Assembly: GCA_947371275.1 (NCBI GenBank) | Contig: CANBOV010000014.1 | Span: forward strand, 1 to 41,372 | Origin: Flavobacteriaceae bacterium | GTDB lineage: Bacteria; Bacteroidota; Bacteroidia; Flavobacteriales; Flavobacteriaceae | Length of the DNA stretch: 41,372 nucleotides | Direction of reading: 5' to 3' | Part shown: positions 1 to 7,137 of the stretch, one piece after another | Numbering within the stretch: the first letter of the stretch is position 1 | Layout of the letters: every line of letters starts with the position of its first letter | Notes under the pieces: model-generated | The model's input: the letters and a program-made list of their open reading frames with translations, nothing else | Database searches by the model: none | Told to the model about the DNA's origin: nothing | Translations under genes and position numbers: made by a program

Positions 1-890
1 GCTGTTGCAGTCAGTGTGGTAATCGCAGAGGCTCCGCCCACATTTAATATACCGGTAGTTCCTTGAGTAACACCTCCCGTACCTGACAAAGCCGCAGTGG
101 CGGTGATAGTACCGTTATTGGTTAAAGTCACACCCGTAACGGTTAATAAAGTTGAAGAAGTTAAAATTCCATTATTTGTATAGGCTGCCGTAAAGGTAGC
201 GTTGGGCATGGCTGTAGTTGTCGTTCCAGAAAGAGTACCTGCACCATTAAAATTATGAGGACTAGCGGTTACCGGAGTAAAAGTAGTTGCATTATTAGTT
301 AAATTATTACTGAAAACATAGGTATTAGCCACGGTACTAGTACCGACATTGGTTTCATCCCAAACCGCTCCTGCATTAAGTGTTACAGCACCCGTAAAAG
401 TAATAGTACGGACAGAAGCACTTGTAGATCCAAAATTAATTCTACCCGTTATATTGGTAGCACCTAAGATTGTAGTATTCCTTTTAAGGGTAATAGTACC
501 TCCGCTTGCAACCGTTAAGGCTCCAAAAACTACGGTAACTCCCGTTGTATTGGTAGTTAAAACTGCACCATTATTAATCGTTACCGAACCAGCAGCTGTT
601 TGTGTAAGATTGGCTGCAATATTTACTGAACCAGCACCTGTAGTTGCAATAATAACAGTATCACCTGTTGCAGGAGCCACACCGCCAATCCAAGTAGAAC
701 CCGTTGCCCATGCACCTCCAGTTGCTGTACTTGTTATGGTAGCGGCATGCATACCGATTGCATATAACCCTATAACTAAAAGGAATAAAATCTTTTTAGA
801 AAAAAAACCTCTATTTTCATTTAGTTCAAACCTACTTAACAACGGGGCTTTGTTGATAAGCGTCTTCGAATTGAGTAATAATCTTTTCAT
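1..890 (-). CDS. Large secreted surface protein, N-terminal part (cut by window edge)
   Basis: An open frame runs on the minus strand from ATG at 890 to the window edge with no stop (296 full codons plus two bases). The first ~50 residues form a long signal peptide: a basic N-region, then a hydrophobic stretch (ILFLLVIGLYAIG) ending near MHAA. What follows is very rich in Thr, Gly, Ala, Asn and Val, with short beta-strand repeats such as TGGAWATGSTW, NNGAVLTTNTTG and NNGTITATAALSG. This pattern is typical of Bacteroidota adhesin-like proteins built as parallel beta-helices. Many such proteins carry a C-terminal T9SS sorting domain, but that end lies outside the window. The + strand frame over 349-906 is the antisense of this repetitive gene. 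Substrate or partner is unknown. It is the next minus-strand gene after the polysaccharide cluster, separated by 331 bp. Confidence 0.82.
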   Translation of the reverse strand, partial: MKRLLLNSKTLINKAPLLSRFELNENRGFFSKKILFLLVIGLYAIGMHAATITSTATGGAWATGSTWIGGVAPATGDTVIIATTGAGSVNIAANLTQTAAGSVTINNGAVLTTNTTGVTVVFGALTVASGGTITLKRNTTILGATNITGRINFGSTSASVRTITFTGAVTLNAGAVWDETNVGTSTVANTYVFSNNLTNNATTFTPVTASPHNFNGAGTLSGTTTTAMPNATFTAAYTNNGILTSSTLLTVTGVTLTNNGTITATAALSGTGGVTQGTTGILNVGGASAITTLTAT

Positions 891-1221
891 ACTTAGTAAT
901 TTATAATTATAGATTTGTGAGCTTTTTGATTTATGTAAATAAAAATATGACCCAGACCAATGTGGCTAAGTCATTTTTTAAAAAACAAATTTCAAGTACA
1001 TGCAAAGTGTACTAAAAAAAATGTTAATTATGTAGGCAAAGTAAGGGATTGCATTTTTGTTAAGCAAATTTTTTTAAGATAAAATGCTGATTTATATGTT
1101 TGAATAGCATTTTTTTAGGGTTGAAATGCAGTTTATCGATGTTTAATGTATTTGATTTAAGGTAAATCTTAAAAGAAGGAAAAAAATAATAGGCACTGTT
1201 AAGGTTTATCCTTTCAGCATA
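891..1221. other. Intergenic region, no gene seen
   Basis: AT-rich gap between the stop of the last polysaccharide-cluster GT (1222) and the start of the surface-protein gene (890). No frame with coding character was found. I see no exact TAnnTTTG box for the 890 start and no strong terminator. The only structures are weak short inverted repeats, such as GATTTA/TAAATC near 1155-1170 and AAGG/CCTT near 1200-1213. Confidence 0.5.
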
Positions 1222-2373
1222 CTATTTCAATAAATGGTATTCGTCCAGAATCGCTTCCCAAACCACATGTTGATCGTACCGTGTGATTATCATTTTTCGG
1301 GCATTGGATTGTAGTAGCTTATGATAGGCTGTTTTCTCCACAAAACAGTTCATTTTTTCTACAATAGCTGCGGTGTTTTTCACAGGAATTATGGTTCCGT
1401 TAACGCCTTCGAGAATGATTTCGTTACAGCCGTTTATATCTGAGACAATGCAAGGTAAATTCATAGCTCCGGCTTGCATCACCACGTTTGGGAATCCTTC
1501 TCTATAGCTTGGAAAAACCAAGGCGTTGGCGATGGCAAAAAATGGTCGGACATCGTATTGAAAACCGACAGCGACTATGGCCATATTATGTTCGATGGCC
1601 TCCAGTGTTTTGGGTGAAAGTGGGTCTAAATCCTGTTCATAATCTCCTACTAGCAATAATCTCGCCTTGTCGTGCGTTTTATGAACTTCTTGGAACGCTT
1701 CAACCATTTCATTAATCCCTTTATCTTTCACTAACCTTCCGACGAATATGAAAACAAAGTGTTTCCTAGTTAGTCCCCATTTTTCTCTTAGGAGTTGGTT
1801 TTGCTCGTCTGAAAACAAATCGGGGTTAAAAAAAGCGGTGTCGATTCCGTTACTACTTCCTTGCGCAATAACTTTTAACTTACCGGGATAGCTGTAATTG
1901 TTTTGGATAATGATATCCTTTAAGCCAATAGAGTTGGGATATACTTTTGTGGCGCAGGCATAGGTTACTTTCTCCACAAAATCTAATAGTTTTCTTTTAA
2001 ACCCTTTTGCTTCAAGCAAAGGCAATCCTGCCACCGTATGAAGTCTATGGGGTACACCCGCCCATTTTGCAGCTAACATCCCCACTATACCCGCTTTTGG
2101 CGTATGCGAATGCACTAAGAAGGGTTTTTCATTTCTTAAGAAAAAATACAAGCGGATGACGGCAAGTAAATCGGCTAGTGGTGTAATTTTGCGAGACATC
2201 TCTAGATGAAACGTTCGAACCTTTTCTTTTGCTCCTATTTTCTCAAGATATTCTTTTTCTGCAGCTACGGCTATAACTTCGTAGTGCGCACTCATGAAGC
2301 GCAATTGTCCGGACAACAATTTGTCTAATGAAAGTGGTACGGTAGTGATTCGAATTAACTTTTGCTTTTCCAT
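1222..2373 (-). CDS. GT4-family glycosyltransferase, PglA/CapM-like
   Basis: A 383-residue GT-B glycosyltransferase predicted to transfer a sugar from a nucleotide donor to a lipid-linked acceptor at the inner membrane. Family features are an acceptor-side segment with HSHTPKAGIVG (88-98), typical of CapM/PglA-like enzymes, VGRLVKDKG (211-219) opening the donor-binding domain, LLVGDYEQD (240-248), and PSYREGFPNVVMQAGAM (288-304). In the usual E-x7-E motif the first Glu is E292, but the second position is Gln (Q300, codon CAA). Close family members usually have Glu there, and activity may still be retained. It is the last gene of the cluster; the upstream Wzy-like gene ends directly before it (2374). 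PglA-type enzymes often add the second sugar to the undecaprenyl-PP-linked primer, so it may act early in repeat-unit assembly. Exact donor and linkage are unknown. Confidence 0.85.
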   Translation of the reverse strand: MEKQKLIRITTVPLSLDKLLSGQLRFMSAHYEVIAVAAEKEYLEKIGAKEKVRTFHLEMSRKITPLADLLAVIRLYFFLRNEKPFLVHSHTPKAGIVGMLAAKWAGVPHRLHTVAGLPLLEAKGFKRKLLDFVEKVTYACATKVYPNSIGLKDIIIQNNYSYPGKLKVIAQGSSNGIDTAFFNPDLFSDEQNQLLREKWGLTRKHFVFIFVGRLVKDKGINEMVEAFQEVHKTHDKARLLLVGDYEQDLDPLSPKTLEAIEHNMAIVAVGFQYDVRPFFAIANALVFPSYREGFPNVVMQAGAMNLPCIVSDINGCNEIILEGVNGTIIPVKNTAAIVEKMNCFVEKTAYHKLLQSNARKMIITRYDQHVVWEAILDEYHLLK

Positions 2374-3450
2374 TTAATTAGTCGCATTGGGTTGGCCAAG
2401 TCCTTGTTTTATAACATATAATAACGCAATTAATTCAAAGGGCATGAATTGAATTTTAGTTCGCATAAAAATCCCGAGATTAGCATAGCGTTGGGTATAC
2501 AAAAGGCTTGAAATAAGTGTGAAAAGCAATGCTATTTTCATCCAATCTTGCCATTGAATTTTAGAAAATCTAATTCCTATCAAGTATACTGCAACTAAAT
2601 GGATTGTGAGCACAATTATATTTTCAAAACTAGCTAGGAAGCTTATTAGGGAATGTGCGTCAAAAAAAAGAGGTTGGAATAAAAACGCTTCTATTTTGTG
2701 CGGTATGGTATAGTCAAGCATTGGGACGTAAGACCCTGAGTGTTTAAAAGAACGGATTGAAAACTCGTTGTAGTATTGTATTCTACTCCAATTGAAATAA
2801 TAGATTTTGGCTAATTGAAGGGTACTATAGAACAGTAATCCCATTAACGCTAGGGCAGCTAAACCGATTTTTGTTTTTTGTGCAAAACTCCATTTATTTT
2901 GGAATAAGTAAACAATCATTACTGTCATGAACAGCATCATGGCTACATGGGGCCGTATAAGCACAAGTAACAATCCTCCTATCACAAAAGAAACTGTTTT
3001 ATACTTTTGAGTTGCCATAGCATAGAACACTGATGCAATACCTAAAAACACCAACGGTTCTTTACCAAGGGTAGCGGTCCAAAAATGAAGGTTGGGAAGA
3101 AAGAAAACCACATAAATTAGATTGATTCCTTTAAATTGTAGTCTGTTTTGTGTCACGCATGCTGCCCACTCCAATGCTTTTAATATCCCCAAGAAACCAA
3201 CCAAACTATATAAGAGAAAGCCAATTAAAAAAGGTGTGCCTAGTTTAAGGAAGGGATAATTGATAAAAAGAAGGGTATCGTTACCAAAATGAGCAAAATC
3301 CAACCATTTATACTTAAGAATATCGAAGGTTTCTCCCCAATAAAAATGAGAATCGCCCCTATGAGCTAGCGCATATTGGTAGGAGAACACCGTGATGATT
3401 AAATGGTAAAGAAAAAGAATAACTACTATTTTATTTTTCTTGCTTCCCAT
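2374..3450 (-). CDS. Multi-membrane Wzy-like protein, paralogue B
   Basis: A 358-residue integral membrane protein with about ten hydrophobic segments and no domain I can name with certainty. It is clearly related to the product of 5775-6950. Shared blocks are LFLYH (12-16 here), FFLPNLH (116-122), GK (129-130), RPHV (166-169), PLFFD (260-264), SFEN (274-277) and NLGI..R (324-330). Conserved Arg, His, Lys and Asp residues next to membrane segments, plus the location in a Wzx/Wzc/Wza cluster with no other polymerase candidate, suggest an O-antigen/capsule polymerase (Wzy) or another GT-C-like membrane enzyme. Size suits Wzy (usually 350-450 residues). It lies one base after the SGNH gene stop region and abuts the following GT. 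Which of the two paralogues polymerises cannot be told from sequence. Confidence 0.6.
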   Translation of the reverse strand: MGSKKNKIVVILFLYHLIITVFSYQYALAHRGDSHFYWGETFDILKYKWLDFAHFGNDTLLFINYPFLKLGTPFLIGFLLYSLVGFLGILKALEWAACVTQNRLQFKGINLIYVVFFLPNLHFWTATLGKEPLVFLGIASVFYAMATQKYKTVSFVIGGLLLVLIRPHVAMMLFMTVMIVYLFQNKWSFAQKTKIGLAALALMGLLFYSTLQLAKIYYFNWSRIQYYNEFSIRSFKHSGSYVPMLDYTIPHKIEAFLFQPLFFDAHSLISFLASFENIIVLTIHLVAVYLIGIRFSKIQWQDWMKIALLFTLISSLLYTQRYANLGIFMRTKIQFMPFELIALLYVIKQGLGQPNATN

Positions 3451-3451
3451 A

Positions 3452-4366
3452 TTATTTCAAATCATTCTTAAGGGTATTAGCCAAAACTACTGAAAATTTA
3501 TCTGCTCCTGTTTTAGACAAATGGTTTTCGTCTTTCCAGTAATCGATGTTATTAACTTGCTGAAAATAATCGGTGAAATCATAGTACTTCAAGTTGTACT
3601 CTTTCATCAAATTGGCCATAGCAACGTTATCTTTTTTACAATTGTCTCTATAGACTGGAGACGTAAATAAAATTAAGACTTTATTATTTTGCGCACAAAA
3701 TTCTTTGATTTGTTTTAAGTACATTCTTTCCAATGTAGATGGGGTAGTATTACACTCTTTATAAGGCAAATCCTTTAGACGTTTTAGGAACATCGCTTTT
3801 TCGGCAGCGGTATTTTCAATAGGGTCATAGCCTTTATACTTTTTATAATCATACTTTGGTTTGAACTTATTAGATAAAATGGAAAAAACCAAACCGTTAT
3901 AATCTAAGGACCAAAAGAAGACTGAAAATGGATTTTGGCGGTGAATTTCATCAATCTTAGCTTTTACCACTTTATTTTGATGGTATTTTACATATAAGGC
4001 GTCTATATCGCTTCCGATATAGGTGGTGTCAAAAACATAAGGAGGATCTATTTGCAGTAGGACATACTGTTTCTTTTTCTTGGGTAGTGTTTGAATTAAG
4101 GTCGCACTAAAAGCCATTTTTCTTCCTCCTACTCCTATATTGTAGGCAGATTTTCCGAATACTTCTGGGTTGATATGGTGATTGGCTCTAGAATTTCCAA
4201 AAACGATATATTGGGTCGTATCTTTAACCAAATCAAACTGATTGAGCTTCCCTACCCCTTCACCACACATTACGGTTTTCTCTATCGATAGTAAGCCGAA
4301 AAAAACTACTTTATCTAGTAAAAACAAGATGAGGATAATACCTATGGCTAATTTAAGCGACTTCAT
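3452..4366 (-). CDS. SGNH/AlgJ-like protein, partner of the MBOAT acyltransferase
   Basis: 304 residues with one N-terminal membrane anchor (about 5-27) and a predicted periplasmic SGNH-hydrolase-like domain. Block I reads FGNSRANHH, with the presumed nucleophile S59. The C-terminal block reads DENHLSKTG, giving the Asp-x-x-His pair D279/H282. In alginate- and Dlt-type systems, an MBOAT protein moves acyl groups across the inner membrane and a membrane-anchored SGNH protein such as AlgJ/AlgX or DltD completes transfer to the polymer. The start codon overlaps the last base of the upstream MBOAT gene (TAATG arrangement at 4366), so the two are translationally linked. Predicted role: O-acetylation of the cluster's polysaccharide. 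The esterase direction is possible but less likely in this context. Confidence 0.75.
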   Translation of the reverse strand: MKSLKLAIGIILILFLLDKVVFFGLLSIEKTVMCGEGVGKLNQFDLVKDTTQYIVFGNSRANHHINPEVFGKSAYNIGVGGRKMAFSATLIQTLPKKKKQYVLLQIDPPYVFDTTYIGSDIDALYVKYHQNKVVKAKIDEIHRQNPFSVFFWSLDYNGLVFSILSNKFKPKYDYKKYKGYDPIENTAAEKAMFLKRLKDLPYKECNTTPSTLERMYLKQIKEFCAQNNKVLILFTSPVYRDNCKKDNVAMANLMKEYNLKYYDFTDYFQQVNNIDYWKDENHLSKTGADKFSVVLANTLKNDLK

Positions 4367-5778
4367 TAAAATTGGAAATAAATAAAATTAGTAGTATTTG
4401 AAAAGAATAAGACCACACACATTACAAAAAGTGAAATTAAGGCAATTAAGCCTGCTGTTTTGATTTGGCTGCCATACTTTTCTATGACGATGTTGGAACG
4501 GAATAAATAAGTATCAAAGGTGATTCCGATTGCCAACATGGCTAATGTATTGGATAAAATATTTATATCGCCAATGAAAGGCATGCCATAATCTAGGGTA
4601 AAGAATTTAGAAACTATGTAAAGGGAGGTGTGAATATCGGGGGATCTAAAAAATACCCAGGCTAGCACGACAATTGCAAAGGTTACTATTCCGCCCAAAA
4701 AGCCAAAATCAGTAATCTTTAATTTTTGGAAGGTAAATTTTTCAATACTTAATACTAGTCCGTGAATACCACCCCAAATCACAAAATTCCAAGACGCGCC
4801 GTGCCATAAACCGCCCAATAACATGGTGATCATCAAGTTGCGGTAGGTGATCTTAATTCCTTTTCTGTTTCCTCCTAACGAAATGTATAAATAATCCCTT
4901 AACCAAAAAGAAAGAGACATGTGCCAGCGTCTCCAAAACTCTGTTAGTGATTTTGAAAAATACGGAAGGTTGAAATTTTCTTTGAGGGAGAACCCAAATA
5001 GTTTGGCCGTTCCAATTGCAATATCGGAATAGCCCGAAAAATCAAAATAGATTTGAAAAGCATAAAAGACTGAAGCGATTAGTAAGGAGCTTGAATTGTG
5101 AATGGCGGAATTTCCATACACACTATCTACGTACACCGCTAAATTATCGGCGATCACCATTTTTCTAAAAAAGCCTACTGCGATTTGAAGTATCCCTTCT
5201 CTGAACATTGAATCTTCGAAGAAACGCTTCTTTTTTATTTGAGGTAACAGATGCGTGGCGCGCTCTATTGGTCCGGCCACTAATAATGGAAAGAAGCTTA
5301 CAAATAAGGAATAGGTGACCACGTTGGTTTCGGGTTCGATTCGGTCTTTGTAAATATCAATTACATAGGACAAACCGTGGAAGGTATAAAATGAGATGCC
5401 TACTGGTAGAATGACTGCTAGCGTTGTTGGGTTTACATGCCATCCTATAGCATTCAAGGAATCGGTTACAGAAGTAGCGAAGAAATTGTAGTATTTAAAA
5501 ACCCCTAAAAAACCAAGATTTATTCCCACACTTAACCAAAACCAGAAGGTTTTCCCTTTTTTGTTTTGGGCTTTAAACATTTTCAAGCCCGTGTAATAAT
5601 CTAACGAAGTCGAAAAAACAAGCAGGAATAAAAAGCGCCAATCCCACCAGCCGTAAAAAACATAACTGGCTACTAGCAATAAAAAATTTTGAAGATTAAG
5701 ATTTTTATTGGAAGCAAACCAATACAATAAAAACACTATAGGAAAAAAAACTGCAAATGCTTCTGAATTGAATATCAT
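4366..5778 (-). CDS. MBOAT-family O-acyltransferase (AlgI-like)
   Basis: A 470-residue polytopic membrane protein of the AlgI/DltB branch of the MBOAT family, close to the usual AlgI length. Hallmarks are YYTGLKMF near 61-68, FQIYFDFSGYSDIAIG (241-256), FWRRWHMSLSFWLRDY (281-296), and GGLWHGASWNF (322-332) with the conserved catalytic His326. AlgI-type proteins relay acetyl groups, probably from acetyl-CoA, across the inner membrane for polysaccharide O-acetylation. The start overlaps the preceding Wzy-like gene by 4 bp (ATGA at 5775-5778), and its SGNH partner follows with a 1-bp overlap. These three genes and the second Wzy-like gene form a tight block, so modification and polymerisation may be coupled. 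Confidence 0.9.
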   Translation of the reverse strand: MIFNSEAFAVFFPIVFLLYWFASNKNLNLQNFLLLVASYVFYGWWDWRFLFLLVFSTSLDYYTGLKMFKAQNKKGKTFWFWLSVGINLGFLGVFKYYNFFATSVTDSLNAIGWHVNPTTLAVILPVGISFYTFHGLSYVIDIYKDRIEPETNVVTYSLFVSFFPLLVAGPIERATHLLPQIKKKRFFEDSMFREGILQIAVGFFRKMVIADNLAVYVDSVYGNSAIHNSSSLLIASVFYAFQIYFDFSGYSDIAIGTAKLFGFSLKENFNLPYFSKSLTEFWRRWHMSLSFWLRDYLYISLGGNRKGIKITYRNLMITMLLGGLWHGASWNFVIWGGIHGLVLSIEKFTFQKLKITDFGFLGGIVTFAIVVLAWVFFRSPDIHTSLYIVSKFFTLDYGMPFIGDINILSNTLAMLAIGITFDTYLFRSNIVIEKYGSQIKTAGLIALISLFVMCVVLFFSNTTNFIYFQF

Positions 5779-6950
5779 GTTGGAAGAACAGGTTTAGTGT
5801 TGTTGGAGTTTTTGATACTTTTTTCTTTAGCATAGGAAAACGACCAAAGGAAGAAAATTAATAAGCCCGGAAGGAACATATTTCTCATACGGATGATGAT
5901 CCCTAAATTTCCTAAGGTTTGCGAAAAGGCCAAGGTTCCTACTATTAGATACAGCAGCATACCTTTAATCGCCACTGGTGCTTTTCGAAAGGTTTCAATA
6001 GGCTTATTTTTAAAAACTCGTATTGTTAATAGTAATAAAAATAAATTTTCAATAGAAGCTGCTAGAGCGGGTACCCCATTGATGTCAAAAAACAAAGGGC
6101 GGTAAAGGAAGGTAAATAACTTTAACGGTAATGGATAGGAAGAAATATCAATACGAGACCCTACGGTTGATCTACTCAACAAATCGGCTTTTTCGCTAGA
6201 AAACTCATTGAACGATTCTAGGGATGTTTCTTCAATTTTGGCATATTCCATTACGGAAGGTAATATGAAAAAGGCTGCTGTAATAAAAACCATAGCAAAT
6301 ATGAACCTTTGGAAGGGAGTTACTTTAGAACTCAGTGCGAATCCCATTCCGTAGCCAATTACTAAGAACAACGATACATGGGGACGCACGGCATAGGAGA
6401 AGGCAATCGCCGCCAGGATGAATAGAATCCGACTATAAGGTTTTAAAACCCCGTAACAAAAAATAGCTCCACAAAAGAATGAGATGGTGTCTTTACCTGC
6501 TGTACAACTCCAAAGGTGTAGATTGGGCAAGAAAAACAAGAGTGGAAAAAGATCATAGCCTTTAAATTTTGAATTGTAAGGCACGAGTTCTAAGGCCACT
6601 ATGTAAAAATATGCAATTGCGATAAAACCTATAGTAGTATACATCATGGTCCCCGTAAAATAGGATAAACCTAAGATTTGGGAAGGATAATAATCTATGG
6701 CTAACATGAAATAAGTTCCTGATTTTTCAGTACAATAGGTCACAAATTCCTGAAAACTGATGTTTTTGGCCAGGGCCCAGTATCGAATGGGATCACTCCC
6801 TAAATAAAAGTAATTGTATAAGCCAAAAAAGATATGGTATAAAAACAATTTCCTTAACGTAGTTAAATGGTTGGCTGCTAATTTATTCTTGAATGACTGA
6901 ATAAATAAGAACCCCAAGGCTACACTTAATAAAACTACTATAAAATCCAT
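5775..6950 (-). CDS. Multi-membrane Wzy-like protein, paralogue A
   Basis: A 391-residue integral membrane protein with about ten hydrophobic segments. It shares a run of motifs with the product of 2374-3450: LFLYH (35-39), FFLPNLH (139-145), GK (152-153), RPHV (189-192), RPLFFD (284-289), SIEN (299-302) and NLGIIIR (348-354). The loop at about 235-275, between RPHV and RPLFFD, is longer and more charged than in the paralogue, as expected for a periplasmic loop. No standard Wzy motif can be assigned by eye, but fold type, length and context make it a candidate capsule polymerase. It is the first gene after the 187-bp break and has a perfect -7 box (TATTTTTG) 46 bp upstream, so it may open its own transcription unit with the MBOAT, SGNH, second Wzy-like and last GT genes. 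Confidence 0.6.
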   Translation of the reverse strand: MDFIVVLLSVALGFLFIQSFKNKLAANHLTTLRKLFLYHIFFGLYNYFYLGSDPIRYWALAKNISFQEFVTYCTEKSGTYFMLAIDYYPSQILGLSYFTGTMMYTTIGFIAIAYFYIVALELVPYNSKFKGYDLFPLLFFLPNLHLWSCTAGKDTISFFCGAIFCYGVLKPYSRILFILAAIAFSYAVRPHVSLFLVIGYGMGFALSSKVTPFQRFIFAMVFITAAFFILPSVMEYAKIEETSLESFNEFSSEKADLLSRSTVGSRIDISSYPLPLKLFTFLYRPLFFDINGVPALAASIENLFLLLLTIRVFKNKPIETFRKAPVAIKGMLLYLIVGTLAFSQTLGNLGIIIRMRNMFLPGLLIFFLWSFSYAKEKSIKNSNNTKPVLPT

Positions 6951-6996
6951 ACTTTACATTTCAAAACTCTTAATTCAAGAAGCTTTACTGTTGGCA

Positions 6997-7004
6997 CAAA
7001 AATA
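6997..7004 (-). promoter_or_regulatory. Candidate -7 box for the 5775-6950 gene
   Basis: TATTTTTG on the minus strand matches the Bacteroidota -7 consensus TAnnTTTG at every fixed base and lies 46 nt before the ATG at 6950. I see no good -33 TTG at the expected spacing, so support rests on the -7 match and on the hairpin upstream that could end the previous unit. Confidence 0.4.
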
Positions 7005-7027
7005 GCATTTTTTATTTACTAAAAGCT

Positions 7028-7041
7028 TACTTTATAAAGTA
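7028..7041. promoter_or_regulatory. 14-bp perfect palindrome, possible operator
   Basis: TACTTTATAAAGTA is a perfect palindrome centred about 35 bp upstream of the candidate -7 box, where a -33 element would be. The position would suit a repressor or activator site, but an AT-rich palindrome this short may be chance. Confidence 0.25.
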
Positions 7042-7075
7042 GGTCATTGTAGATTGAACAAAGTGCTAAAAACAC

Positions 7076-7105
7076 TAAATACAGTTATTAACGTAACTGT
7101 ATTTA
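7076..7105 (-). terminator. Hairpin after the 7138-8367 GT, possible terminator or attenuator
   Basis: A perfect 12-bp inverted repeat (TAAATACAGTTA and its complement) with a 6-nt loop lies about 33 bp after the stop at 7138. On the minus strand it is followed by GTGTTTTTAGC, a short T5 tract. The stem is AT-rich, so termination may be partial. Confidence 0.5.
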
Positions 7106-7137
7106 ATCCTTGGATTTGAAACCTTAATTAACCCCCA

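Noticed and set aside
349..906. Plus-strand frame of 185 codons
   Set aside because: It is the antisense of the repetitive minus-strand surface-protein gene, whose signal peptide and repeats read cleanly in frame. The plus frame has low-complexity Val/Ala/Pro runs and no recognisable start context.
1150..1215. Terminator after the last GT of the cluster
   Set aside because: Only 4-6 bp weak inverted repeats without a T run in the right place.
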